Assembly (NCBI RefSeq): GCF_048771995.1
Contig: NC_133036.1
Coordinates: forward strand, 18,387,001 to 18,451,000
Length of the DNA: 64,000 nucleotides
From: Taeniopygia guttata
Lineage: Eukaryota > Chordata > Aves > Passeriformes > Estrildidae
Direction of reading: 5' to 3'
Positions 40,011 to 52,115 of the stretch are shown one piece after another (position 1 is the stretch's first letter; each line of letters begins with the position of its first letter). A model generated the notes under the pieces. It saw nothing but the letters and a program-made list of their open reading frames with translations. It searched no databases and was not told where the DNA came from. The position numbers and the translations under genes were made by a program.

Positions 40011-41829
40011 AACAGTGCATTGAATCAGTGTTGTTAAAGACTCCTGCAACTTGCTAGGCAACTTAGAAACAGCAGATGTTACCCAGAACAAAGCACAACA
40101 TGAGGATATAGCACACAATCCAGGGAAAGGAGCAGAAAAAGCTGTCACTGTGAGTGTATACTGCTGCAGCAAATGTGTATCTCGTGTAAGGTGAATTTTC
40201 ATGTGGCATCCCAGTTCTGCAAAGTCTCCCATCTAGTAACACTTACTGCTCTCCCTACCATGACATGTGATGTACAGCACAGCCAAATGCTCCTCCAGAG
40301 CAGCAGGGAGGCACAGGATCTGGACTTTTTGACGCCATCCTTCTAGCCTTGCTAGATATTTGCCAAAATCCCCAGCTCAGCCAGACTTCATAGAAGTGAG
40401 CATCAATTTCACTGAACTCCCTGTTTCTGACACCAGGTTTTCTGGGATGAGCAATCACCCACCTGAAACCAACCATGCAGGCACAGACACACAGGGCAGC
40501 ACCAATGATGCCTGCTTCCCCAGGACACTGTGTGTCCTCTTTCCCCTCCTGCCTTCCCAACCTAGTGTCAAGAACACAGAACAGAGTAAGGCAAACATGA
40601 GGACTCTGGGGCATCCAAAATATCCCTTTCCTGGCAGCAAAGAGCCACTGGTGCTGCCTCCTGATGTGTATGAGCACTCAGTTTCATGAATCTTCTTTTC
40701 TTCACACTACAAAGACCCTATAACATATCCCACATGTGTTCTTCCCAGTATACTCTGTTCCTTCACATCAGAATCTGCTGCTCAGCCTCACTGTCTTCTG
40801 CTTGGTGCAGATGGGGAGCTTGGTACAAAGCTGTTCCTTCCCCTGCTGCTTGTCTGGCCAAGACTTGGATAGAGGCAGGCCCTGTTCCCCCCATGACTAC
40901 AGAGCTCAAGAAGATTTTGTTAAAGGTCTGGCTCTCGAAAGATGCTCTGACTTCACAGCCAAGCAGGACCTGCTCTGCAGAGACAACCTTTCCTCACCAA
41001 GCTCTCTCCCTCCCCCAGGGTTAACAGGCAGTTGGGACTGCTGGAGCAGGGGTTGTTGATCTGTTAAAGGATCATTGCCTTTCCAAATTGCATTTCAGGA
41101 AGATAGGAACTGTAACCTGCAGTCTGCATGATTTCTGTGTCCAAAGGTGATCCTGTGTGTGTGTGCCTGTGTATGTGCCACCCTCCCTCGGGCACTTACT
41201 GCACTTTGGTTATGGCTGCTACAGCCGTGTGTCCATCACATTCCCTGTTCTGGGGACTAGATATGTGCCTCAGGCCAGGCCAGCTGCAGGACAGGAGCAC
41301 TGAGCTGAGAAGCTGCTGTTAGCTGGCAGGTGTCACCAGTATTACTTTTATGATCAGTGGCTCTAATGGCAAAACCCTTTCTAGGGAATCCTGCTTACAG
41401 TCGGTAGATGAACCACAAAGGACAGACTCCATCTATTTTCCAGAATACTCTTTGGTATCTAAAAACAAGTGTTTCTCAGAAAATGATTGCTTGGGATTTT
41501 TTTTGCAAAACACAATGAGAGAACACAGGTTGCAATGCATAAAGTGCACTTATGCTCAGTCACTTGGAAGAAGGGTGTGCTGGAGCACCCATGTTTGAAT
41601 TTTAACTGTTGACTGTGAGCCAGCCACAGAGGTGACGTAGGCGTTTTTTAAAATTACATTAGTAACTTAGTGGGGTGTCTGTAAGCAGGCCAGCTGCACC
41701 ACAGCTCTTGACTGACACAATTCCATAGTGAAGATGCACAGGTCTGAGCCTAAAGGAGAATTTCCCAGGAGATAAATAATGCCCTATCTGATTCTTCAAC
41801 CTTGATTGCCTACAGTGTCCTGAGACAAA

Positions 41830-42260
41830 CACAGGAAGATATATGGAAAAGATTTCATTGTTGCTGCTGTTGTCCCTGGTTACAAACCCTCTAATAGATT
41901 TGGAGATGTTGAAGATAATCTGTGGGAATGTGGATCATTTTTAACTGGTGTTTTAGTCCAGAACTGGAAATAATGGTGATGGAAGAAAAGCTAAGCCAGG
42001 CTGATTTGTTACAGTAAAGCTGTGCTGTACTTTAGATTACTTATTAACAAACAGCAAATGGGCCTCTGCCTTGACCTTTTTCATTTGAGCAAATATACTC
42101 TTCCTACCCCTTGTAAACAGAAGTTACTGGTAACTGAGTCACATACCCCCTCACATCCCTGGAGTTAGTTTTTTTTCATCTGTGGCAAGGATTTTAGTCA
42201 AGTTGAATTTTGCCAGGCTCGCCAAGGTTATTAGCAGTATTATTAGTCTTAATAATACAA
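41830..42260. promoter_or_regulatory. Candidate distal CEBPA enhancer, about 21 kb 3' of the promoter
   Basis: A repeat-free stretch with many ordered motifs: AGATAA GATA site (41913-41918), MYB-type TAACTGG (41942) and AACTGG (41962), ETS-type GGAAAT and GGAAG (41966-41985), TATTAACAAAC (42042-42052) and TGTAAACA (42112-42119) forkhead sites, TGACCTTT nuclear-receptor half-site (42072-42079), the palindrome GTTACTGGTAAC (42123-42134), AP-1 site TGAGTCA (42135-42141) and an NFI-like segment near 42208. The mix of haematopoietic and hepatic motifs suits a CEBPA element. Enhancer status is inference. Confidence 0.3.
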
Positions 42261-43356
42261 CAGTAATAATACTTATTGGGATCACCATAAACCTGAAAAC
42301 ATCTAAGTACCTCACAAATACTAATTAAAAAAACTCCACAGGAGATCTGAGAAAGCAGCAGAAATTGTCAGCTTTGCTTCAGAGCTGCAGAGCTGAAAAT
42401 AGCCACCAGCAAGCAGAAGTGGCAGTTTGCTTGATGAATTTCAATTAATGGCTGTTCCCTTGGTGGCATGAAATGGCAGGTACACAGTGCCTCTGGCAAC
42501 ACTGCCAGGTTAAAGCAGCAGCCCACAGCACAAATCTGGGGCAGCAGGAGTCAGTAGTAGGTTTGGGAACTGGAATCAGAAGGATAGGTTCTTCCACTGA
42601 AAGCTGGGTTTCCAGTAGCTGCCGTGCTTTTAGTGGGACTGCCCCAGGTATCCTGTGCCTTAGGATCCATGGTGGATGGCTCCTTTGGAATATCCCACTC
42701 TGCAGATCTTCAGTGAAGCTGAAGATCAAGAACATGCCTACAGATCTGCAAACGTCCCAACAAGTTATGGCTATCCATTCCTTTGGCAGCTTTTATGTTA
42801 AAATTTTTGAATGAAGGAGGCAAACTCTGACAGCCACAAGGAAGACCTCTGCAAAAGTGACTACTTTTCCTACATAATTATTTCCCTGACTTGTCTCTAC
42901 TGGTATGAAACCTCCAGTGGTGGCCGAAACACGACAATAGCACCAAGAAGTTTGTAGAATGCATCTCAATTTTCAGTTAATGTATCCTGCAGATATCACC
43001 CAAATCCTTTTTTTCAAGGAAAACATCAGGTACTTGATTAACAAGGTGAAAGTTTCATCTAGATTCTTAACTGGTGATGTCTAACAGATTTGGCAGCATG
43101 GGTTAATTACTTGTACTAATGTCAGACTCCTCTAAGGTACATTATGCCACAGCATTTTGATGATTGGATGTACAATTTGGAGGAGTAATTTTTTTTTTGT
43201 TTTGTTGATTTGTTCAAAAAACTTATCATTTGTAGGCATAGAAAGGACACAGACAAAGTCAATCTGGACACAGACAAAGTCAGTCTTCATTTGAAATCAG
43301 AAGGACAAAGTCCTAAGAACAGCAGCCTCACAAGTGAGAGAGCCAGGTGCAGTTTC

Positions 43357-43395
43357 TCACTCTGACACAGAGTGCCCATGTCTGTGTCAGAGTGA
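43357..43395. repeat. Perfect inverted repeat, 15-bp arms, 9-nt loop
   Basis: The left arm TCACTCTGACACAGA (43357-43371) and right arm TCTGTGTCAGAGTGA (43381-43395) are exact reverse complements around GTGCCCATG. A short direct repeat (GGACACAGACAAAGTCA at about 43245 and 43267) lies just upstream. Could be a DNA-transposon remnant, a hairpin, or chance. Confidence 0.85.
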
Positions 43396-43410
43396 TAACA
43401 CTGAGCATGT

Positions 43411-43472
43411 CACATAAGTTGTCTGTCCCCAGTTGTAAAATTAGGATAAAAATAGTAGTTAGTTCACATCAA
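43411..43472 (+). mobile_element. MIR-like SINE core fragment
   Basis: AGTTGTCTGTCCCCAGTTGT followed by AAAATTAGGATAAAAATAGTA resembles the MIR segment that ends in CTGTAAAATGGGGATAATAATAGTA. Diverged and short; the upstream part is not recognisable. Confidence 0.4.
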
Positions 43473-43627
43473 AACAGTACAAAAAAGAAATTTTGCCTAC
43501 GCTGAGTCTTCACCAATCAGTGTCTTCTAAGACAAAATGCATTGAGGCCAGACTGATTCAATTTTCTTGCCTGTGATACAATAATTCATCTTTGACAGGT
43601 GGGCAATTTCTTACTCTGTGACTGTTC

Positions 43628-44065
43628 TCACTCCCTATGCTCCACAACCTGTGAAGACATTCTCTGAGCACCTCTTCTCTTCTCTGGAATGGTGGATGCT
43701 CTGACTTCACCATCAAAGCCATCCAATTTACTCCATTTAATTTCCACAAGTTCTTTAGAAAGCTCTCCACCTTTGCAATGAATTTGAAGCATCTCATTTG
43801 TTGACAATACATCCTTATGTTTCACATGTTCCTTTACAACCTCCGTGATACCTACTCCAATTGCTCCTTGTAAAAAAGACACTGGTCCTATGGCTGAAAT
43901 TCTGTGAGGTCCTGGTTTTGCAGGCATGGCAGGGTTCATTTTCCTCCACTTCCCTGTGTCTCGTCTGCCCCAGCCCCAGCAGTTCCTCTGCACAAACACA
44001 CTGGTGCCACAGAATGTTTGCCATGTGATGCCTAGTAACTTAAATGAGAACCTCATAGCTGCCAT
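43628..44065 (-). pseudogene. Unidentified 145-codon open frame, possible coding relic
   Basis: The longest non-repeat, non-GC-island frame of the desert, with a mixed, protein-like composition (for example GITEVVKEHVKHKDVLSTNE). It contains no domain I recognise. There is no promoter, splice or poly(A) context around it. Read as an unproven relic rather than a gene. Confidence 0.15.
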
Positions 44066-44361
44066 CCCACACAGACAGCTGCTGTCCCAAACTCTGTTTC
44101 ATGCAGACAGACAGTCTGTAAAAGCAAACAGTTCAGGCTTGACCAGCTTTCCCCACTCACGTGTTATCCCAGAGCAGAAGCAGCTGCTGGGCCCACATTC
44201 AGGCAGGAATGAAGTGGTGCTGCATCTCTCTGGGAGCCCTGCTAGCCAGCAGATCCCAGAGTACACAGCCCAAGCAAAGGTGGGGGTCCTCTGCACACCC
44301 CACTGCTCTTGCACTCTCCAGGTGTAACATCTGGCAAACATCAAAGTGGGGCAGGAAGAAT

Positions 44362-44393
44362 CCCACCCTCACCCTCCCGCCCCCTCCCCCCAG
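44362..44393 (-). other. Strong G-quadruplex candidate
   Basis: The minus strand reads GGGGGGAGGGGGCGGGAGGG and then TGAGGGTGGG, six G runs of 3-6 with loops of 1-3 nt. Very short loops predict high stability. It lies in an otherwise ordinary intergenic stretch 650 bp left of the (TTTCC)n array. Confidence 0.75.
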
Positions 44394-45050
44394 GCTTGGC
44401 AGGAGTTTTGGGAGTTTCTGCAGGGTAAGGCACTGTCCAGTTACACACCCTTGGCTGTACATTCACAGAACCACAGAATTACACAGAGCTTTCTGAAGAG
44501 CTTTTGTGACTGGGATAGAAAAAAAAATAAGCAAAGGCAGGATGAAGGGAAGGATGCTGGAGTCTGCTGACAACCTGAGAGGACACCTTTGCATGGGAGA
44601 ACTTCCTGTTCACAGGCTGGGGACAGCTATGTATAACCTCCACTTGCCAAGGGCAGAGGTTCTCTGGATTTGTGTAGACCCCACTTTCTCCTAGCTCTGT
44701 CTCACCCAGCTGTGGGCTGGCCTTCACTGTTGGCCCTATTTCCCTCCCACAGCAGGGAAGGACAGACAATCCTACCAGCAGACAGCAGGACCATAATGTG
44801 GGACTACAGTAAAGAAGTGAGCTGCTGAGGCCCCAGACTCATGGGCACATGAATCCAATGCAGGCATCAAAGAGAAGGATCATGTTGGCACAGCTTTCTG
44901 CATTGTTCTTTCTCACTTCCATGAATCCATCAGCTGCCAAGAGCAGCTGCCTAGTGGGGCAGGCCTGCTCCACACCACCCAAATATCCAGGAAGTGTTCT
45001 GCACCTGCAGCAGGGCAACAGTGCAACACACCATGCCCTTGCCTAACCCT

Positions 45051-45388
45051 CCTTTCCTTTCCCTTTCCTTTCCTTTCCTTTCCTTTCCTTTCCTTTCCTT
45101 TCCTTTCCTTTCCTTTCCTTTCCTTTCCTTTCCTTTCCTTTCCTTTCCTTTCCTTTCCTTTCCTTTCCTTTCCTTTCCTTTCCTTTCCTTTCCTTTCCTT
45201 TCCTTTCCTTTCCTTTCCTTTCCTTTCCTTTCCTTTCCTTTCCTTTCCTTTCCTTTCCTTTCCTTTCCTTTCCTTTCCTTTCCTTTCCTTTCCTTTCCTT
45301 CCCTTTCCTTCCCTTTCCTTTCCTTTCCTTTCCTCTTTCCTTTCCTCTTTCCTTTCCCTTCCCTCCCCCTTCCCCTTCCCCTTCCCTT
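45051..45388 (+). repeat. (TTTCC)n pentanucleotide array
   Basis: About 60 units, pure from 45051 to about 45300, then with CCC and CTC interruptions until a CCTTCCCC tail. The minus strand is (GGAAA)n, a dense row of ETS/NFAT-type GGAA cores. Long frames through it (FPFLS or ERKGK patterns) are artefacts. Confidence 0.97.
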
Positions 45389-48300
45389 TAACCAAACCCT
45401 GGGTTTGTTGGTAGCTGTGTCCTTCCCTGCAGAGCACACCTGGGAGTGATGTCAGGTGAACAGTGTCTCACCATCACCCTGTTCCTTGGCTCTCAGGCAA
45501 TTGCAGCAGAGTGTGGGGTGACCATCCCTAGGCCTAGCTCTGTGCCCAGAACTTTAGTCCTCTCCTTCTCTGTGGAGGTGCCCCTCAGCAGTAAAAAAGA
45601 AACACAAAGGCTCTGGAAAGCTCTGTGATGCAGTGCAGTTTTTCCATCTCTTTATACACATTACTCTCTGAATGAGCAGAGATAGTAAACTTGCTGATTC
45701 ATTAACATCTTTGCCATCTTGGCTGCTTCAAATGAGAGTTCACTCTGACCCAAGAATGATTTACTTCTCTTGGCTGCTCATCACAAACTGATACTGTCCC
45801 CAGTCCCTCAGACTTTGAGGGATTTGTGTACAAATAAATTTTATTGAAACACTTGTGAAGTTGTTACTTTTGAGCAGTGAAACACTCAAGTCTCTGATAG
45901 AGAAGGGAATGATATCTAGAGTTAGTGCTGGGAGAGGACTACTCACCAACTTCATACCCAGCCACCTTCCTTAAACCTACCAGTATCAGCATATTTGCCA
46001 AGTCACAGCTTGGGATCATGGAAGATGGGATGAGAACTTGTGACACTCAGGGGCCCTGAGCTGGGTCTGTGCATGGATTGGAAATAGGCTCCCAGGCTGC
46101 CAACCACTGCACCTGTCCATCCCATACAGGCTGCAGCCACCTTCTGTCGCATCACCAGAAAAGCTTCATTTCCTCCTTCTCACCTCAGCTGTCACCAGCA
46201 GCTGTTTTTGCAGATGATTTCAGCTTTAGTCCTATTACCTTTGTCTCCTTTCTTTTCTCATTGTGCTCTAAGAATCTGTTAATGCCCGTCCACTTTTCCA
46301 TGAACAATCACAGTCTCACTGAGCAATGCAAAGCTGTGGTCAGTTAAGATTTTCTGCAGTGCATGTTATATGACACTATTGTGGCCAAGAAACTGCCCCC
46401 TTCCTCCCCACTAGCTACATCTTCCCACTTGTGAAACCATCCCCTAAGAACCAGAAGAACTCACTCCAGGGTGAGATGCCGGATTTGGCCCTGAAACTTT
46501 GTTATTAGTGCTGACACCAGAATCTAAAGAGGTGCTGCTCAGCTGCACCTCCCATAAAGCTCACCAGTATGGAAGGTGGTTTGCATACCTCAGTATTAGC
46601 CCCATTATTATCACAGGACAAATCAAAACCATCATAAAAAAATTTTGCAATAACCTCAGTTTAAACAATAGTAAGAAGAAAAAAAATCTTGCCAGGCCAG
46701 ATGGCAAACTCTTGGTTTCTCACATGATGACGGTCAAATTACCATCTCCACAAAAGAACATTACAGAATATATTTAATAAACCTTGGAAATGTTTATCAA
46801 AGTGGCAGTACAGCTCCTGACTGATCTGCCTGGATCTGTCCACATGAAACAGCCAAATGTAGGCTAAATAAAGGACTCAAATGCATAAAGCTAGACTTCA
46901 ACAGTACTCAGGCACGGAAGTGCAGAGTCACAGAGGTCCTACTCTCATGTGCCTGTACTCTGTGGTCTCTCCTTGGCTCACACTCAAGTTTTATGCTTCC
47001 ACATAAAGCATCTCTGAGGATGGCCACAACAGCATCTCTGAGGAGATGCACTTTACACTATCTTCCATGGGCATCCAGAGATGAGGTACCTCTTCTCTGA
47101 ATGCCCTAAGGGATGGGGTCTCAGAAGTCAGCTCCAGGAACACCAAATGCAGCCTGAGACTCCTCAAACCACATGGCTCCAATCCCTTCACTCTCAAACA
47201 GAAGCTGCCCACCAACAGTGGGACAGGGAGAGCAACCACCCCATTAGGGGAGGGCACAGTTTCACTCTGAAGACCTTCACTCAGAATAGCTGATCAGCTG
47301 GCAGTTAGACAGTCTCATGGGAAGTGAGACAAACACTCTCAGATTGAGGAAGGCATTGAACTCAGGTCTTGCACTTCCTCAGCGAATGCTCTAAAACAAA
47401 AGACAGTGACTTCGACATAAACCACAAGGAAGGAACACTACTCTCTTATCTCCAAGAGCACTGTCCTTGAGGAGATGCATGCCATCAGAGTGTTTACAGG
47501 ACTCAAGCACTGAGTGAGGCTTCTAAGCTCTGATGGCAGGGATGGGAGGGAAGAAGATTTCAGAAACACTGTATTTTCAGTCTGCCCTCAGACACCAAAC
47601 ATGGTCTCTGTTTGGGAGCGAGATGTCTCAAATGTCTAGGTTAGGACTGAAAGTAGCCCTTATTGAACAGGGACAACGAGAGGGAGAAAGTGCTATGTCA
47701 CTGTCTCACATTGCTGCTCCATCTCTTGGGAGCATACACTCATCTGGACTACGATCCCTTCAGCCCATCCCAGCAGCCTGGCCTGCTGCCATGGGCTAGG
47801 AAGCCTTGGCACAACAGTGGCACAACAGTGCTGCTTTTGGCACCAGGGTCTGGCTCCTGAGACTAGAGACAGTGGCACCTCATCTTCGGACACTGAGCCT
47901 CCCACACCCTGACTTGCAGTAAGTCAGCACCACTCTTGCAGCTCGGGGGACTGGGGTGCCTGGGTGGCACCATTAGCACCAGGGGCTTGTCTTTCATCTA
48001 TGCTCTTTGGACAGAAGGATGTGGTTCACTGAAGCTTTATGGGCTTTTGGCTGGTGAATGGACATCTTCTATGGGAATTTGTTTTGGTTCTTCTGTATTT
48101 TTGTCTTTTGGTGGGACAGTACACTTTGAAAATTTCTTTCCCCCCGTCCTTATAGAAAATAGGAGAAAAAAAATGACCTGACTTTCATCCTGCAGCAGAA
48201 CAATCTTTACACTGTCCTAACTTCTGCCTCATCTGTGCACAGTGTACTTTCATGGCCTTATCTGTTATCTTGCAATAATAATACAACAACAATAAGAAAA

Positions 48301-51300
48301 CAAATTTTCCATATAAACCAAAGCAATAAATGTGCATCAGCTGCAAGTGCTGGTTGTTAATCCCATGAAAAAAGGTAATACGACACAATTTATGCAAGCT
48401 GTTTTCCTTGGCAGATGTTATTTCCATTTCCAGTGTAAAGGCTGAAGTGACTTACACCACTCTTAACTTTAGTTAAACCCTGCTATAGCTACTGAAGCCA
48501 CTGCAGAGTTCTGCTTTCATGTTGCTGCTAGCACAGGGAGTTTCAGAATAATTTTGGATTGGCTTGGATACAAGTCTAGCAGGGTGCTACAAATAGAAAT
48601 AGCAGAAGAAGGTAGTAGAGTAAAAATATGCAGTGTTAGATCACGGGTGGAGAAGTAGCACAGACAGGAAGCCAATGAAGGCAACAGGCATGCTGCTGCT
48701 CTCTGCCACTTGCTAGATTTTGAATGCGCTCTATTTCCAAATTTCTGAAAAAACTGCCACTTGCATTAACCTTGCCTCCTGCCTACTCACCAGCATTGGT
48801 AGTCATTCTGGATAAAAAAGCAGCCATGACAGGAAGGGCGACATCTGCTTGAAAAGCTGTCCTTTCAAAGCCACCCTGTGCATTGCACCACAGCTCACAC
48901 AGTCACCGCGCTGTGAAGTTTCACATCACAAACAGCTACACTGGGGCACAGCCCTGCACTTGAACCTCTCTGACCTTTGGGGATACCTGTTTGCAGCCTG
49001 GGCTCAAGCCATTCCTCTGATGGCCCATATCTGACAGTCTAGACTCGGCTGGTGTACCTAATGGCCTGGCTTGTTGTCCAAGACCACGGCCAATTCCCAC
49101 TGTCTCATGTGGGATTTGTCAGTCACATTAAGGAATCTGAATTTGGATTTAGGAACCTGACTGTGGGACTTGGAGTGGAAAACTTTAGCCAGTAAGACTA
49201 CACAATCCTATTACCATGACAGCACAGGAATGTCAGAACTCAGCAACCTGCAATAAGGTGCCACTTTAAATGTAGATTAAACTGAAAACAGCCCTTATGG
49301 CCTACAGCGCCTGGTACAAGTGTCTGCCAGCTGAAATGCCTTGAAGTAACTATTGCTAGTGAATCAGGTTCTGGCTTAAGATGCCTGCAGTTGCCTTGAG
49401 ACACAGACAGATTTTTTTTTCCAGAGACACTGTTTTGTTTTGTTTTTTTTTTAGTACCATATGAAACTTGGCAGCTCCAACCCTACGGAGATCCATGCAA
49501 CCCTCCTGCAAACCTCCTGTTTGCTTTGGTTCCATGGCACATCCACTGAGTTTCATTCATTTCAGCATCACAAATCTCCAAACTCAGCCTAGGGAGACAA
49601 ACTATGCCAAGCCCAGACTCCAGATATGGAGCAGGACTGTTCCCCTTCCTTTGAACACCTCTGTGTGAAACCAAGTTGCCCTACTATGACACAGGAAAAA
49701 TATCAGCACCTAGTGCAAGGTGTTGGGAGGATGTATTTTCTCATCTGTTTGCAACTTGAGGGTGAAACAAAGGGTGATTTTTTTTTCCCTGGCTGGTGTC
49801 TTCCTGCTAGCCAGAGACAAAGTCACTTTTCCTTTTGGTTCCCTTGGATCTGTCCAGCGATGATCTCAGAGATTTGTTGACATGCCGGTGGGCACTTCTG
49901 ACATTGGATGGGGTGCCAGTGGTTCTGCATTTTCTTTTCCGACAACTCCCAGAGGACAGTGATGCTTTTATGCTTAATATATGCTGTCGTTTTGTATTAT
50001 AGCTTTTCTTTGGAAGTAACTTCATCAAGGACCAAAAGAAAACACAATCCCAAACCCCAAAATCCAAACACCATAGAAAACTGAGGAGTTCTGCAGACAT
50101 CACACATGAATTACTGTTCCTTCAACTGACACAGAGCCAAAAGAAGCCATAGCCTGCCTGCTTTACAACGCAATCTGCCACTGACTGGTGGTTACTGGTC
50201 ACCAACATGACTTCCCTAGATTTCTGCTCTTTTTCTTCTCCAGTCCCATGATGTGGTGAGGCCCTTGATCAAGGCTTTTGCTGCTGTATCAGCATTTCTG
50301 GCATGAAAAAAAAAGTTGTGACAATAGAGCAAAACTTTGGATTCCACAGTTATGTTGCTTGAAGACATAAATGACCAAGCACAACCCCAGTGCCTAACTG
50401 TCCTCCTCCTCAGTCTGTCCTCCCAGGCCTGATTCATGCAGCAGTCACAGAGTGACAGCAAGGGTTACAGTCTTGCATCAAGAACTGACAAATGACTTGC
50501 ACAAAGCAGACTGCATGGATTTGCATGTAATGGTTCAATGTGCTGGAATAATACTCCAGCACACTCCATCCAATTTCACCTTCAGCTAAGTACAGTAATT
50601 CATTCAATATCGCAATACACTTGACAGCTTAAGAAACCTTTTTTATTTTATTAGGCTTAATTCCCTTTGTATCACTCTTGTTTTCCCTGCATGACTGTTT
50701 GGGAATGCCATACAGTTACAGGACTAAAATAGACTAGTATACACCAAGTATGTGAATGACTATACACCGTGATAAAAACAATGCCATAACTTTGGGGTGA
50801 TTTTTCAGTAATTCTATTTCTGTTGATACAGGTTTTGTCTGAAAACATAACTGACTAGGTTCTGGTGAATAAAAAAAATCAGATAAATGATAGATGGGAG
50901 TATACCTCCCACACGTCCTGGGGTTTTCAAAGGCATGCCTACTCCCTACACTCTACACACAATCTATACATTTTAAGATCCAGAAGGCACCTTTTTTTCA
51001 CAGTTAACTTTATAATTTTACACTAGGCTTCGTAATCCTAAAATACCTCTGTGGCACAAAGCCACGTATACAATACGTGGGTGGAAAAGCTGTTAGCATA
51101 GTGGGAAAATATTCTGCTGAAACTCAAAACTTGGAGGAAACAGCTGAGTCACGCTTTCACAGTTAAGGTAGTCTGGGCTTGTTCCTCTCTCCTGTGCCCC
51201 TGGATGGTGTCTGGCACACTCCCCCATGCTCTGACTCCCACTGACTGCTGGACACTGCTAAACAAGAACTGCCTTGGAAACACTGGGCTTTCCTCCCACA

Positions 51301-51620
51301 GGTGACCCTTCCCATCCCGGCACACAGACTGGATGGACACGGATTCTCTGGGGAAGCCCTGGGCACGTGCAGCAGTGCAGGTACCTCTGCCCTGGCTGAC
51401 TCACACACAGCAGCTCTGCCTTGGTGTTCAAGGTGATACTCAGCAACACCACCAGCTTCACAATGAGATCACAGTTCTCAAGGCAAACTATGTTTTTCTG
51501 ACCTTAGAAAAAAACCTTTTTTCTTAAAAATCATGGACATAGGAAATATTTCAAAGCCTAGCTCAAGTGCACTAAGCTAAAGGAATGAGACAACAACTTT
51601 GAAAAAAAAATCTCATTCAT

Positions 51621-52115
51621 TCTTTTTTCTTCTTTTCTTTTCTTTTCTTTTCTTTTCTTTTCTTTTCTTTTCTTTTCTTTTCTTTTCTTTTCTTTTCTTT
51701 TCTTTTCTTTTCTTTTCTTTTCTTTTCTCTCCTCTCCTCTCCTCTCCTCTCCTCTCCTCTCCTCTCCTCTCCTCTCCTCTCCTCTCCTCTCCTCTCCTCT
51801 CCTCTCCTCTCCTCTCCTCTCCTCTCCTCTCCTCTCCTCTCCTCTCCTCTCCTCTCCTCTCCTCTCCTCTCCTCTCCTCTCCTCTCCTCTCCTCTCCTCT
51901 CCTCTCCTCTCCTCTCCTCTCCTCTCCTCTCCTCTCCTCTCCTCTCCTCTCCTCTCCTCTCCTCTCCTCTCCTCTCCTCTCCTCTCCTCTCCTCTCCTCT
52001 CCTCTCCTCTCCTCTCCTCTCCTCTCCTCTCCTCTCCTCTCCTCTCCTCTCCTCTCCTCTCCTCTCCTCTCCTCTCCTCTCCTCTCCTCTCCTCTCCTCT
52101 CCTCTCCTCTCTCCT
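51621..52115 (+). repeat. Composite pentanucleotide array (TTTTC)n then (TCTCC)n
   Basis: About 21 units of TTTTC (51621-51726) switch abruptly to about 77 units of TCTCC (51727-52113), a nearly pure pyrimidine strand of almost 500 bp. Mirror-symmetric homopurine/homopyrimidine tracts of this kind can form triplex (H-DNA). The long open frames through it are repeat artefacts. Copy number is likely approximate in any assembly. Confidence 0.97.

Larger units (their letters stand above)
26951..41829. other. Intergenic DNA, no gene seen
   Basis: Mostly unique sequence with an A/C-rich tract, a G4 candidate, the coding-like relic plus CR1 fragment at 34.5-35.5 kb, a (CA)n repeat and an A run. No solute-carrier exon (SLC7A10 is the mammalian neighbour on this side) was recognised. 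Confidence 0.7.

Noticed and set aside
44913..45449. Lys/Arg/Glu/Gly-rich and Phe/Pro/Leu/Ser-rich frames
   Set aside because: They are translations of the (TTTCC)n array.
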